DNA of 64,000 bases from Mesorhizobium silamurunense (GTDB lineage Bacteria > Pseudomonadota > Alphaproteobacteria > Rhizobiales > Rhizobiaceae): assembly GCF_014843825.1 (NCBI RefSeq), contig NZ_JHQR01000061.1:24439-88438 (forward strand), written 5' to 3'. The first letter of the stretch is position 1. Every line of letters begins with the position of its first letter. The notes under the pieces were generated by a model, which searched no databases, was not told the origin of the DNA, and saw nothing but the letters and a program-made list of their open reading frames with translations. Positions 46,488-55,707 of this stretch are shown piece after piece. The translations under genes and the position numbers were made by a program.

Positions 46488-47897
46488 CTACCCATTCCTT
46501 TGGGCCGGCTCTTTCGTCCGCGCTTGTGGCTCGTGCTCGCTGCCGACGTTCCGCCGAAGTGAAGGCCCTAGCTCGAAGCCAAAGCTGCGAAGCGTATCAT
46601 TCTCGATGTCAGAGACGACGTCTTCGAAGACCCGGCAGTACTCCTCCCAAACCCTGGCTTTTCGGCTACCGCCCCAGAATTTTCTGGTCGGCGCAACCGA
46701 GGCCTCGATGGCTGCAGGGCAGAGACGTTCACGAACACTGCGTAAAGCTTGGCGCGATGCCGCCAACAGCGAATCCTCATGCGCCTGGATGTCAGCAAAG
46801 GCTTGCTCCACGGCGATGTCTCCATGAAGGGTCCGCTGGCTGTCGGAGCATAGAGCCGCGTGCAACACGTCCCTGGCGTCCAGCATGAACTTCAGGGGGT
46901 TCTCGACGGGTCTCGCGGTCGTCTTACATTGAAGGCCGGGTTCTTGCCGGGCGCGCTCGCATGCGAAGAGCGCACTGCTGAGACCGACGACGGAATTCAG
47001 GAGCATCCGCCCCGCACGGCCCATGACAGTTGAAATATCGGCTTGCCCGAGATCTGGTAGAGATAGCCTGCAGGCCCCAAGAAAGGCCGTTATGGCAGCA
47101 TGATATTCGTTGCAGGCACCCGTGTGATCAGCCACCATCGAACGAGATGGTTCCTCAGGCGCCGGCTGTGCCGAGGTGAGGCTGGCCCCTAGAGCAGGAC
47201 CTTTGCTGACACTGATGAGGCTTGGCGCAACTGTCGAGGCCTGTGTGATTCTGAGTTCTGTCGCGAGGTCCCAATCCTCCGGAATGGTCTCGACGCTTGA
47301 CGCCGGTTGCACGAAGATGCCGACCTGGTCGGGTATGTGATCTGGATAACTGTCCACCAGCCAAGCGCCCGCGTTGCCAGATGAGAGATCTTGCTCAGCA
47401 TCCAGGAACGACATCGGCAGGAGGTCTTCATCGAAGGGCTCCGCCGGCAACCCTCCCAGTCGAGTGGTCCTGCCAACCGGTATGAGAGGAGCCATTTCAA
47501 CAGCCCCAAGAAGACTCGACTGCTCAGGCGAGCCTACCGTGCGCAGCTCGCCTTCGGCAGCGTCCTCTACCGATGCTGCATCGACATTGACTATATAGCT
47601 GCCGACCTCAATGATATCACCGGTCGTCAAGTTAATAGGCAGGTCCGACGGCAGCGGCTTGGCCCCGCCATTCAAGGACGTGCCATTGCCGCTGCGCTCG
47701 ATAAGTACGAATTCCCCTTCCGCACGCTCAATCGAGAAGCGGTGCGTTGAGAGGGTCTGCTGAACATCCGACAAAATGAACCCATTGTCCTCAGACACCC
47801 CTATGGAGAGTCCGCCGCTTGACTCAATCAGCCAGCTTATGCCGCGGCTCCCCGATGAGCCGGCCTCCATATTTGTCACACGTAGAATGAGTGGCAT
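46488..47897 (-). CDS. tagH: TagH/Fha, FHA-domain T6SS regulatory protein
   Basis: The 469-residue protein has an N-terminal forkhead-associated domain (GLSIGVSEDNGFILSDVQQT, LSTHRFSIERAEGEF, NGTSLNG, GDIIEVGSYIV) that binds phosphothreonine. The C-terminus is the TagH-specific helical domain (VEQAFADIQAHEDSLLAAS, WEEYCRVFEDVVSDIENDTL). In threonine-phosphorylation-controlled T6SSs, Fha is the target of PpkA and PppA. Neither enzyme is in this window, so post-translational control would need distant genes or is lost. Confidence 0.92.
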   Translation of the reverse strand: MPLILRVTNMEAGSSGSRGISWLIESSGGLSIGVSEDNGFILSDVQQTLSTHRFSIERAEGEFVLIERSGNGTSLNGGAKPLPSDLPINLTTGDIIEVGSYIVNVDAASVEDAAEGELRTVGSPEQSSLLGAVEMAPLIPVGRTTRLGGLPAEPFDEDLLPMSFLDAEQDLSSGNAGAWLVDSYPDHIPDQVGIFVQPASSVETIPEDWDLATELRITQASTVAPSLISVSKGPALGASLTSAQPAPEEPSRSMVADHTGACNEYHAAITAFLGACRLSLPDLGQADISTVMGRAGRMLLNSVVGLSSALFACERARQEPGLQCKTTARPVENPLKFMLDARDVLHAALCSDSQRTLHGDIAVEQAFADIQAHEDSLLAASRQALRSVRERLCPAAIEASVAPTRKFWGGSRKARVWEEYCRVFEDVVSDIENDTLRSFGFELGPSLRRNVGSEHEPQARTKEPAQRNG

Positions 47898-47923
47898 GTT
47901 GAGCCTGCAGTCCCCAATGGTGG

Positions 47924-49261
47924 CTATTGAGACCGAATGGCCCAGAGCGCCATTTCGAGATTTGGAAAATCACCGGCCACGTGCAGCGCCAAGCCAGCGG
48001 AGTTAGGCATTTCCTTCCAGAGGCGACTCTGCTGATCGATCTCAAAGTAGGTGACACCGACATGAAAGGGGATCTGCCGTGGGGCGACCGGCAGGCGGTT
48101 GATGCTGATCCCCTGCAATGCGACATTGACGAGCTCTTTGATCTTCTCAGCCGGGCCGATCTTGATTTGGGCCGGAAATTCGCGCTGCAGTCGCTCGGTC
48201 TCGACATCGGCGCGCACGGCTAGCACGAAGCTCGCATTCGTAAACAACGAACGGTCTCGCACCTCGGCGAGATGGACGCCGTATTTATATTCCTGCAGTG
48301 GCAAGGGTAGCGCCGTCCGTTCTAGCACAGTGCTAAGCGACGAACGAATGGAACTGATCACCGGCGCAAAAGCTTGCGAGAGAGCGTCGTGCTTGTAGCC
48401 GACAAAGGTCGGAGGACGCTTCTCGGTCCGGGAAAACGTGGCCAGTTCACCAGCCAACTGGACCGTGAGGCCATAAAGCTTCACTGGATTCACGCCTGCG
48501 GTTTTGAAAAGGTGGCGGAAATAGGGCTCGTAACGATTGATCGCCTGGAGCAGGAGGAAATCAGCAATTTCCGCCACCCCGCGCGTGCCCGACTGCGAAA
48601 CCCGCGCAGCCAGCGCCTCACCACGATGATGAAGCAGGCCAGTGATTTCGGTCACGTAATTTGATAGGATAGGAGAACTGGCGCAGTCAGGGGTTGGTGG
48701 GATGTAGTTCTCGTCGAGAACGATCTGCCGGTCGGCCTGCACCTCAATCAGGCGGGCTACAGGAAGACAGGCGAATCCACCGCGATTTGCTGCGTCCGGC
48801 AGGAGCTGAAAACGCAGCCGCGCCACCTCGATGGATGCGCTGCCTCGCTCGCCGGCATTTGTGTCGACAAGATCCTGGGCTGCAACCTCGAATCGGGTTG
48901 GGACGTCGATTTCTGCTCGCGCATCCGTTTCCACCGCTCCTGGTTGATAGAGGGGCACCGCCAAGTGGATGAGCGAGTCGCGCAGATGCTCCGGAACCTG
49001 GTACGGAGTGGGCTGGTCGGCGTCATCTGGAATGCTGAACGGAGTGCCGTCCGGCAAAACGCCACACGCTGCTTCGATAGCGATCTTGCCCAAGCCAAGC
49101 AGCTCACGATTGAGCCGGAGGTGAGTGATGCCCCAGCCATAGCCATGCAAAACCGCCGTTCTGCTGCGCACCAGCTTTTCGACATAACGGTCGTTTTGCT
49201 GAAAATGCTGCGGCCGGAGGAACAACCCCTCCGACCAAACCACCTTGTTGTCCCAAGACAT
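47924..49261 (-). CDS. tssK: TssK baseplate protein
   Basis: The 445-residue protein connects the T6SS baseplate to the membrane complex. It starts WDNKVVWSEGLFLRPQHFQQ, the family hallmark, followed by HGYGWGITHLRLNRELLGLG and VGYKHDALSQAFAPVISSI. The ATG at 49261 matches the conserved N-terminus; the upstream open frame to 49354 is rejected. It heads the leftward arm and is divergent from tssA. Confidence 0.96.
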   Translation of the reverse strand: MSWDNKVVWSEGLFLRPQHFQQNDRYVEKLVRSRTAVLHGYGWGITHLRLNRELLGLGKIAIEAACGVLPDGTPFSIPDDADQPTPYQVPEHLRDSLIHLAVPLYQPGAVETDARAEIDVPTRFEVAAQDLVDTNAGERGSASIEVARLRFQLLPDAANRGGFACLPVARLIEVQADRQIVLDENYIPPTPDCASSPILSNYVTEITGLLHHRGEALAARVSQSGTRGVAEIADFLLLQAINRYEPYFRHLFKTAGVNPVKLYGLTVQLAGELATFSRTEKRPPTFVGYKHDALSQAFAPVISSIRSSLSTVLERTALPLPLQEYKYGVHLAEVRDRSLFTNASFVLAVRADVETERLQREFPAQIKIGPAEKIKELVNVALQGISINRLPVAPRQIPFHVGVTYFEIDQQSRLWKEMPNSAGLALHVAGDFPNLEMALWAIRSQ

Positions 49262-49510
49262 CCGCCTGGCCCGCCGTCCTTCGGTAAAATCGGTCTTCAA
49301 CGAGGCAGTTCTAAAGCGTTTTTCTGAGACCCTCCATGCGTAGTTGACATGCAATCATAAGCGACAGGAATGCAGGTTGGCTCCGCCATGGCTGCATATC
49401 AATTTCGCATGCCGCATGAGACCTGATCATCGCCTAAGAGAGACAAACTATCCGAGGCTGGCCTGGCCTTTTGGGGGCGCGAACGTGATTAGGGCAACAG
49501 CAAATTAGCC
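49262..49510. promoter_or_regulatory. Divergent T6SS promoter region
   Basis: This 249-bp spacer drives the left arm (tssK onward) and the right arm (tssA onward). A weak sigma-54-like TGGCCTTTTGGGGGC lies at 49464-49478 with the correct 10-nt GG-GC spacing, 32 bp before tssA, but the -12 element is poor. Confidence 0.5.
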
Positions 49511-50503
49511 ATGCTCGATGTAGATCATTTGTTGAAGCCGGTTAGCGAGGCCAACCCATGCGGTGAGGCTCTCGACTACGATCTGAGTTTTCTCGAACTT
49601 GAGATGGCGGCGCAGGGCAAGCCCGCCCGGCAGATGGGAGATTCCGTCATAGCGGCGGAGGCTCCCGACTGGCGCCAAGTCTGGCAGCTTGGTCTGGAGC
49701 TCGCTGCCCGCACAAAGGACCTGCGCGTCGGTGTCCTGCTAACCCGCTCCGCTCTCAGCCAATTCGGCTACCCCGGACTTCGCAACGGCCTGGAGCTGCT
49801 CGCCGGCTATGTGGAATTCTATTGGCCCGAGCTGCATCCGCGACCAGACGTAGAAGAGTCGGGCGATCAGACGGTGCGCATTAATGCCTTGGCAAATCTA
49901 TGCGATCCCAGCGGGCTTATCGCGGAGGTTTGCCAGGTTCCCCTCACCGCCTCCAGACAGTTTGGCACCTTTACCCTGCGCGATTGGATGGAGACGCAGC
50001 GATCTCAATCGAGTGAGATCGATTCAGCGACCATCGACCTTGCTTTCGGCGATACCGACCCCGCCCTCCTGTCCCAACTCGGGGCGAGCCTCGACGCCAG
50101 CCTTACGGCTGCGATCGACCTGGAAGCGATAGCGAAGGAGCACGTCGACATCATCGATGCTGTCCGGTTCGAGCCCCTGCTTTCGGTGCTCCGGCAAGGC
50201 AAGGACGTGGTAGGTCGCCACCAAAAAACCCCTCCATCTGCAACCCTTCTGCAGCCGCTGGCAGCAGGAGGCGAGGTGCGCAAACCGGAAGAGATTAGCG
50301 GCCGTAACGATGTCATCAGCATACTCGACGGTATCTGCCGCTGGTATCAAGTGAACGAGCCGGCGAGCCCCGTGCCAGCCCTGCTTGAGCGGGCCAAGCG
50401 CCTTGTATCCAAGGACTTTATGGCTCTGCTCGAGGAGCTCGCGCCGGAGGGGGCTGCTCAATACCGCTTGATCGCCGGTCTGACGGGCGACTCCGGTGCA
50501 TGA
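49511..50503 (+). CDS. tssA: TssA (ImpA) T6SS assembly protein
   Basis: The 330-residue protein begins with the ImpA_N domain (LLKPVSEANPCGEALDYD, RTKDLRVGVLLTRSAL, GYVEFYWPELHPRPD). TssA organises baseplate and sheath polymerisation. The C-terminal half, with DVISILDGICRWYQVNEPAS and PVPALLERAKRLVSKDF, places it with the shorter TssA class. It starts the right-hand arm, 31 nt ahead of tssB. Confidence 0.94.
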   Translation: MLDVDHLLKPVSEANPCGEALDYDLSFLELEMAAQGKPARQMGDSVIAAEAPDWRQVWQLGLELAARTKDLRVGVLLTRSALSQFGYPGLRNGLELLAGYVEFYWPELHPRPDVEESGDQTVRINALANLCDPSGLIAEVCQVPLTASRQFGTFTLRDWMETQRSQSSEIDSATIDLAFGDTDPALLSQLGASLDASLTAAIDLEAIAKEHVDIIDAVRFEPLLSVLRQGKDVVGRHQKTPPSATLLQPLAAGGEVRKPEEISGRNDVISILDGICRWYQVNEPASPVPALLERAKRLVSKDFMALLEELAPEGAAQYRLIAGLTGDSGA

Positions 50504-50533
50504 ACTCGGAATCTCGAAAGGACAAACCGAAGA

Positions 50534-51097
50534 ATGGCAAAGGCAAGCAGTCAGAAATTCATCAACCGAAATCGCCCCCCGCGGGTTCAGATCGAATACG
50601 ACCTGGAAACCTATGGCTCACAAAAAAAGGTGGAACTTCCCTTCGTCGTGGGGGTCATGTCTGATCTCGCCGGCAATCCCGCCCAGCCGCTACCCCCAGT
50701 GGGCGAGCGAAAGATGATGGAGATCGACGCCGATAATTTCGATGACCGGCTCAGATCGTTGTCACCCAGGGTGGCCATGCGGGTGCCCAACCGTTTGACC
50801 GGGAAGGGCCAACTAGCTGTCGACTTGACCTTCGAGTCTATGGACGATTTCTCTCCGGCAGCCGTGGCGCGCAAGGTCGGAAGCCTCAGCGCGCTTTTGC
50901 AGGCCCGCATGCAGCTTTCCAATCTCTTAGCCTACATGGACGGCAAGATGGGGGCTGAGGAACTAATCGCCCGCTTCCTCGCCAATCCCGCGCTGCTCAG
51001 TAATTTCAGCGGCCTTCGCAAGAGTGAAGCGACCGATGAAGCACCCGATGAAGCAGTGGAGGCGCCATCCTCCTCCGCAGAGACGAAGGAACAGTGA
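50534..51097 (+). CDS. tssB: TssB (VipA) contractile sheath small subunit
   Basis: The 187-residue protein has the TssB pattern: FINRNRPPRVQIEYDLETYG, ELPFVVGVMSDLAGNPAQPL, RVPNRLTGKGQLAVDLTFES and MDDFSPAAVARKV. It pairs with TssC to form the sheath. A Glu/Ala/Ser-rich tail follows. Its stop is 2 nt before the tssC start. Confidence 0.97.
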   Translation: MAKASSQKFINRNRPPRVQIEYDLETYGSQKKVELPFVVGVMSDLAGNPAQPLPPVGERKMMEIDADNFDDRLRSLSPRVAMRVPNRLTGKGQLAVDLTFESMDDFSPAAVARKVGSLSALLQARMQLSNLLAYMDGKMGAEELIARFLANPALLSNFSGLRKSEATDEAPDEAVEAPSSSAETKEQ

Positions 51098-51099
51098 TC

Positions 51100-52596
51100 A
51101 TGACTTTGGTAACCTCAATGCCCGCCCAGATGCAGTCCCCGCCTCTCGTCGACCCCGATGATTTTGGCGTCCTGCTGCAGCGTGAGTTCAAGACCCGTTC
51201 GGATCAAGCCCGCGAGGCGGTGGAGAATGCGGTCAGAACGTTGGCCGACCAAGCACTTCGACATACACCGCTGATCAGTGACGATGCCGTTGAGACGATC
51301 CAGTCGATTATAGCATCGATCGACGAAAAACTATCGGAGCAAATCAACGAGATACTCCATCACCAGGACTTTCAGGCGCTGGAGTCGGCTTGGCGGGGCT
51401 TGCATCATCTCACGTTTAACACCGAGACGGACGAGACGTTGAAGATTCGCGTTCTTTCCATTTCGAAAAAAGAACTGTCTCGAACGCTGCGAAAGTACAA
51501 GGGGATAGCCTGGGATCACAGCCCATTGTTCAAGAAGGTCTACGAAGAGGAATATGGGCAGATTGGCGGCAACCCCTTTGGCTGCTTGGTAGCGGACTAC
51601 TACTTCGACCATGGTCCCCAGGACATTGATCTGCTGGCGGGGATCGCGCAGGTTGCTGCCGCAAGCCACTCCCCGTTTATCTCAGCTGCCTCGCCGCATT
51701 TGCTGCAGATGGATTCTTGGCGCGAACTTGCCAACCCACGCGACATCACGAAGATCTTCCTGACCCCTGAGCACGCCGCCTGGCGAGCTTTTCGCGAGAG
51801 CGAGGATTCCCGTTATGTAGCGCTGACACTGCCACGCGTGCTCGGGCGGCTGCCCTACGGCGCTAAGACCAATCCAGTCGATGAGTTTGCCTTCGAAGAG
51901 GACACCGACGGCAGCGATAGCGCAAAGTATTTATGGACAAATGCCGCCTATGCCATGGGGGTAAACATCACGCGGTCGTTCAAGCTTTACGGCTGGCTGT
52001 CCAGAATCCGTGGTTTCGAGTCCGGCGGCCTCGTTGAAGACCTTCCGGTGCACACTTTCCCCAGCGACGACGGTGGCGTCGACCTCAAATGCCCAACGGA
52101 AATCGCGATCAGCGATCGGCGGGAGTCGGAGCTCTCCAAGAATGGCCTTCTGCCATTGTTGCATCGGAAAAACACACAGCTGGGGGTATTCCTGGGCGCC
52201 CAGACCGTCAACAAGCCAATCAGATACGCAGACCAGGATGCCTCGGCGAATGCAGAGCTGAGTGCCAGGCTGCCCTATATTTTTGCGACCTGCCGCTTTG
52301 CCCACTACTTGAAGTGCATGGTCCGCGACAAGATTGGCGCGTTCAAAGAACGGCATGAGGTCGAGGAGTGGCTGAACCAGTGGATCCAAGGCTATGTCCA
52401 TCCCTCGCCCGAGTTGGGGAGCGAAGAAAGCAAGGCGCAACAGCCGCTCTCCTCAGCAGAGGTCAAGGTCGAGGAAGTCGAAGATAATCCCGGCTATTAC
52501 ACCGCCATATTCTATCTGCGACCCCACTATCAGCTCGAGGGCCTTACGATCTCACTGAGGCTGGTGTCGCGGCTACCCGCGGCACGCAAGGGCTGA
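51100..52596 (+). CDS. tssC: TssC (VipB) contractile sheath large subunit
   Basis: The 498-residue protein shows HQDFQALESAWRGLHHLTFN, FGCLVADYYFDHGPQDIDLL, RLPYGAKTNPVDEFAFEED and a C-terminal YYTAIFYLRPHYQLEGL, all typical of TssC. The ATG at 51100 follows AAGGAAC and lies just after the tssB stop; the GTG at 51094 is not needed. The sheath made with TssB is normally recycled by ClpV, which is missing in this window. Confidence 0.97.
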   Translation: MTLVTSMPAQMQSPPLVDPDDFGVLLQREFKTRSDQAREAVENAVRTLADQALRHTPLISDDAVETIQSIIASIDEKLSEQINEILHHQDFQALESAWRGLHHLTFNTETDETLKIRVLSISKKELSRTLRKYKGIAWDHSPLFKKVYEEEYGQIGGNPFGCLVADYYFDHGPQDIDLLAGIAQVAAASHSPFISAASPHLLQMDSWRELANPRDITKIFLTPEHAAWRAFRESEDSRYVALTLPRVLGRLPYGAKTNPVDEFAFEEDTDGSDSAKYLWTNAAYAMGVNITRSFKLYGWLSRIRGFESGGLVEDLPVHTFPSDDGGVDLKCPTEIAISDRRESELSKNGLLPLLHRKNTQLGVFLGAQTVNKPIRYADQDASANAELSARLPYIFATCRFAHYLKCMVRDKIGAFKERHEVEEWLNQWIQGYVHPSPELGSEESKAQQPLSSAEVKVEEVEDNPGYYTAIFYLRPHYQLEGLTISLRLVSRLPAARKG

Positions 52597-52619
52597 GGCC
52601 TTTGTGCTGCCATCACAAG

Positions 52620-52635
52620 TGGAGGCACGCCTCCA
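52620..52635. promoter_or_regulatory. Small hairpin between tssC and hcp
   Basis: TGGAGG-CACG-CCTCCA is a 6-bp stem with a 4-nt loop in the 104-nt tssC-hcp gap. It could partially stop or stabilise transcripts and so adjust the high hcp dose normally needed. There is no T-run. Confidence 0.35.
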
Positions 52636-52700
52636 ATACCACACGGGTTCGGGACCATTCCGGCCGTCGATCCGAAACAGCCAGATAGAGGAGATTTAGC

Positions 52701-53234
52701 ATGGCATTCGATGCAGTCATGAGTTTCACGCAAGCGTCCAAGGACGGCATCCAGCCGAAGGGCGAATCCATTATCCTGAAGGACGGTATCACGCTCGGCG
52801 ACCAGTGGAGTTTCTCATTGGAAAACAAGCTCAACATCGGCCCTCACACCGCTGGCGCCGGGTCAGGTAAGGCCGAGTTCGAAGTCTTCACCATCAAGAA
52901 GCAGGTGGATAACGCCTCTGCTTCCCTGTACGTGGCATGTGGCCGCGGCGCCCATTTCAACGGCGTCGACCTGAAGCTGTTCAAATCGACGGGTGCAGGG
53001 CTCGCGACTGCCGCTTCGAACCTGTTCTTACACTGGTCCTTTAATATGCTTGCGATCGAGAAGGTCGAGTGGTCCTTTGCCGAAGAAGCTCCGGAGGAGA
53101 CGATTACCTTCCGATTTGGCGCCTGCAAGATCATCTACTACGGGCAGGACGACAAAGGTTCTCTTACCAAGGCTGGTGAGGGTATCTGGAACCAAATCGC
53201 CAACAGTACTGACTTCAATAAGCTCGTCGCCTGA
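52701..53234 (+). CDS. hcp: Hcp (TssD) T6SS tube protein
   Basis: The 177-residue protein forms the inner tube of the secretion needle. It has the Hcp family N-terminus AFDAVMSFTQASKDGIQPKG and GESIILKDGI, a core with FEVFTIKKQVDNAS, and ACKIIYYGQDDKGSL near the end. Upstream GGAG gives a good ribosome site. Hcp also acts as chaperone and receptor for small effectors. Confidence 0.96.
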   Translation: MAFDAVMSFTQASKDGIQPKGESIILKDGITLGDQWSFSLENKLNIGPHTAGAGSGKAEFEVFTIKKQVDNASASLYVACGRGAHFNGVDLKLFKSTGAGLATAASNLFLHWSFNMLAIEKVEWSFAEEAPEETITFRFGACKIIYYGQDDKGSLTKAGEGIWNQIANSTDFNKLVA

Positions 53235-53320
53235 CAGCTTGCAGATCCGCGACCGCGTGCGTTCTGGCCGCTCGGCACGCATTCGGTCCCGGATCGTCGC
53301 TGCGGATTTGGAGATTGAAC

Positions 53321-53821
53321 ATGGTTGTCACTGCTAAGTGGAACCTGATCCAGCCATCCCTTCTCGACCGGCTCACGGATGACGAGCCGCGCAGTGCGTC
53401 CGAATCATCGAAATTATCCAGCCTTTCGCTGCGCCAAGTACAAGCACTAATCCTGCGCGACGTGTCATGGCTGTTCAACGCAAACCAGTTGGCCGCAACC
53501 GTAGACCTCCAATCCTACCCCCATGTGGCATCCAGCACGCTCAACTACGGTATCCGGCCCTTTGCCGGGCACCTCGTCGATGGCCTCGACACTGCCGCCT
53601 TAGGACGGGAGATCGCCGGCAGCTTGCAACTTTTTGAACCTCGGCTGCTTGCCAACAGTGTCAAGGTGACGGCCCTCACTCACGCCGACGGCTCTCTTGG
53701 CTTTAGGGTCGAAGCCGACCTCTTAGCGCAGCCCGTGCCGTTGCGCATTGTGATCCGAACCGAGCTTGATCGAGAACGCAAGATGGTCCGCGTTACCAGT
53801 CTAGACGCAGAGATAAGCTGA
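53321..53821 (+). CDS. tssE: TssE (gp25-like) baseplate protein
   Basis: The 166-residue protein resembles phage T4 gp25: QPSLLDRLTDDEPR near the start, LILRDVSWLFNANQ, then SYPHVASSTLNYGIRPFAGH and PLRIVIRTELDRE. ATG 53321 is used; the TTG at 53315 is not needed. Its stop (TGA) shares one base with the tssF ATG, so translation is coupled. Confidence 0.94.
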   Translation: MVVTAKWNLIQPSLLDRLTDDEPRSASESSKLSSLSLRQVQALILRDVSWLFNANQLAATVDLQSYPHVASSTLNYGIRPFAGHLVDGLDTAALGREIAGSLQLFEPRLLANSVKVTALTHADGSLGFRVEADLLAQPVPLRIVIRTELDRERKMVRVTSLDAEIS

Positions 53822-55707
53822 TGGACCCGAGGCTCCTGCGGCTATACAATGATGAGCTTGCATATATGCGGGATATGGGAGCTGAGTTTGCCCGCACATT
53901 CCCAAAGGTCGCCCGCCGACTCGGAATGGAAGCAGCCGAGGCCGCCGACCCATATGTTGAGAGGCTGCTGGAAGGTTTTGCCTTCCTGGCCGCGCGGGTC
54001 CAGTTGAAGCTGCAGGCTCGTTTCCCAGATTTCACGCAGCATCTCCTGGAATTGGTCTACCCCCATTTTCTGGCGCCCATCCCGTCGATGACAATCGTCC
54101 AATTCGGGCCTGATCCGCTGGCCGGACGGCTTGAGCAAGGATATGTGGTGCCGCGCGGAACCAAGCTGCTGGGCCAACTCGCTTCGGATGCGATTACCCA
54201 TTGCGAGTTCCGTACGGCTCACGATGTCCACCTCTGGCCGATCGCGGTGAGTGCTGTAGACTACTACACGACACCGGCGCAAATTTCGGCCCTGAATCTT
54301 CCGCTGCGGCAAGACGCGAAGGCCGCGCTGCGACTGCGCCTTCGGACAACCAATGGGATGCCGTTCAAAAACCTCACGCTGAGGGCGCTAACACTCTACC
54401 TAGCCGGCCCTGATGGCATCGGTTCGGCAGTCGCCGAACAGCTTATCGGCGATGCCTGCGCCATTGTCGCGCGGCCCGCCAGCCTGCCTCCCCCCTGGCA
54501 GGAGACAATCCCGCTCGGCCAGTTGCAGCAGTGTTGTCTGGAGCCCGATTTCGCTCTCCTGCCTGAGGTTCCCCGCTCCTTCGACGGGTATCGTCTGCTG
54601 CAAGAATATTTCGCCCTTGCAGAGCGAGCCTTGTTCATCGAGCTCGCAGGGCTAGCCAACGCCGTGGCGCTGTCGACGACAGAGAGCCTTGAGATCATAT
54701 TCGTCCTCAACCGTGCCGAGCCACGGTTGGAACGTCACCTCGGAATTCAGAACATCGCCCTGTTCGCGACGCCGGCTATCAATCTTTTCGAACGCCAGGC
54801 GGATCGCATTCACTTGAGCGATAAGAACTACGAGCATCATCTGGTGGTAGATCGAATGAGGCCGCTCGACTTCGAGGTTCAGTCCATTATCGAGATGAGC
54901 GGCGAAGGAGAGAGCCGCGAAGCGGCCCGCGTTCAGTTTTTCCCATTCTACAGCATCAGCGCCCATGGACGGGAGGAGCAGCACTCCAGCTATTACACAG
55001 TCCGGCGAGAGCGTCGCCTGCAGTCGCAGGACCAGCGCTTAAACGGCGCCGGCACTGACTATGGAGGCACCGAGACCTTCATCTCACTTGTCGAGCGCCG
55101 GGCGGCTGCCAATTCGGTGAATCCCCGGCAGTTGTCGGTGCGATGCCTTTGCTCGAACAGGCATCTGCCGCTGCTACTGCCGATCGGTCATAAAGAGACA
55201 GACTTCACTCTCGAAATCGGAGCTCCGGTCGCGGTCACAAGGTGTCTGTCGTTGCCGACCAGGCCGCGTCATTCCTTCGCCACCGGCGACGTCGCGTGGA
55301 AGCTGATCAGCCATCTATCGGTGAATTATCTCTCGATCACGAATTCCGACAATGACGGCCATGGCGGCGCAGAGGCGCTGCGAGAACTCTTGGGCCTGTA
55401 CGTCGATCCGGACGATACTTTCGGGTCGCGGCAGATCGAGGGAATACGAGAAGTCCAGTCGCGACCGATAGAGCGGCGGCTGCCAGGCGGGGGACAAGCT
55501 TCGGTCGCTCGTGGAATCGAAATCAGCGTCGTCCTGGATGAAGCGGCTTTCGAAGGCGTTGGCATTTTTCCCCTCGCCTCCGTCCTCAACCAGTTCTTCG
55601 CCAAATATGTCTCAATCAACAGCTTCACCGAGATGGTCGTCTCGACGTTGCAACGCGGCAAAGTGATGCGATGGCCGTCAATGATTGGTCGCCGGGCGAT
55701 CCTCTGA
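53821..55707 (+). CDS. tssF: TssF baseplate protein
   Basis: The 628-residue protein begins with LLRLYNDELAYMRDMGAEFA and contains YVERLLEGFAFLAARVQLKL and HLLELVYPHFLAPIPSM, the hallmark TssF N-terminus. With TssG it forms the wedge of the baseplate. It overlaps tssE by 1 nt and tssG by 37 nt. Confidence 0.96.
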   Translation: MDPRLLRLYNDELAYMRDMGAEFARTFPKVARRLGMEAAEAADPYVERLLEGFAFLAARVQLKLQARFPDFTQHLLELVYPHFLAPIPSMTIVQFGPDPLAGRLEQGYVVPRGTKLLGQLASDAITHCEFRTAHDVHLWPIAVSAVDYYTTPAQISALNLPLRQDAKAALRLRLRTTNGMPFKNLTLRALTLYLAGPDGIGSAVAEQLIGDACAIVARPASLPPPWQETIPLGQLQQCCLEPDFALLPEVPRSFDGYRLLQEYFALAERALFIELAGLANAVALSTTESLEIIFVLNRAEPRLERHLGIQNIALFATPAINLFERQADRIHLSDKNYEHHLVVDRMRPLDFEVQSIIEMSGEGESREAARVQFFPFYSISAHGREEQHSSYYTVRRERRLQSQDQRLNGAGTDYGGTETFISLVERRAAANSVNPRQLSVRCLCSNRHLPLLLPIGHKETDFTLEIGAPVAVTRCLSLPTRPRHSFATGDVAWKLISHLSVNYLSITNSDNDGHGGAEALRELLGLYVDPDDTFGSRQIEGIREVQSRPIERRLPGGGQASVARGIEISVVLDEAAFEGVGIFPLASVLNQFFAKYVSINSFTEMVVSTLQRGKVMRWPSMIGRRAIL

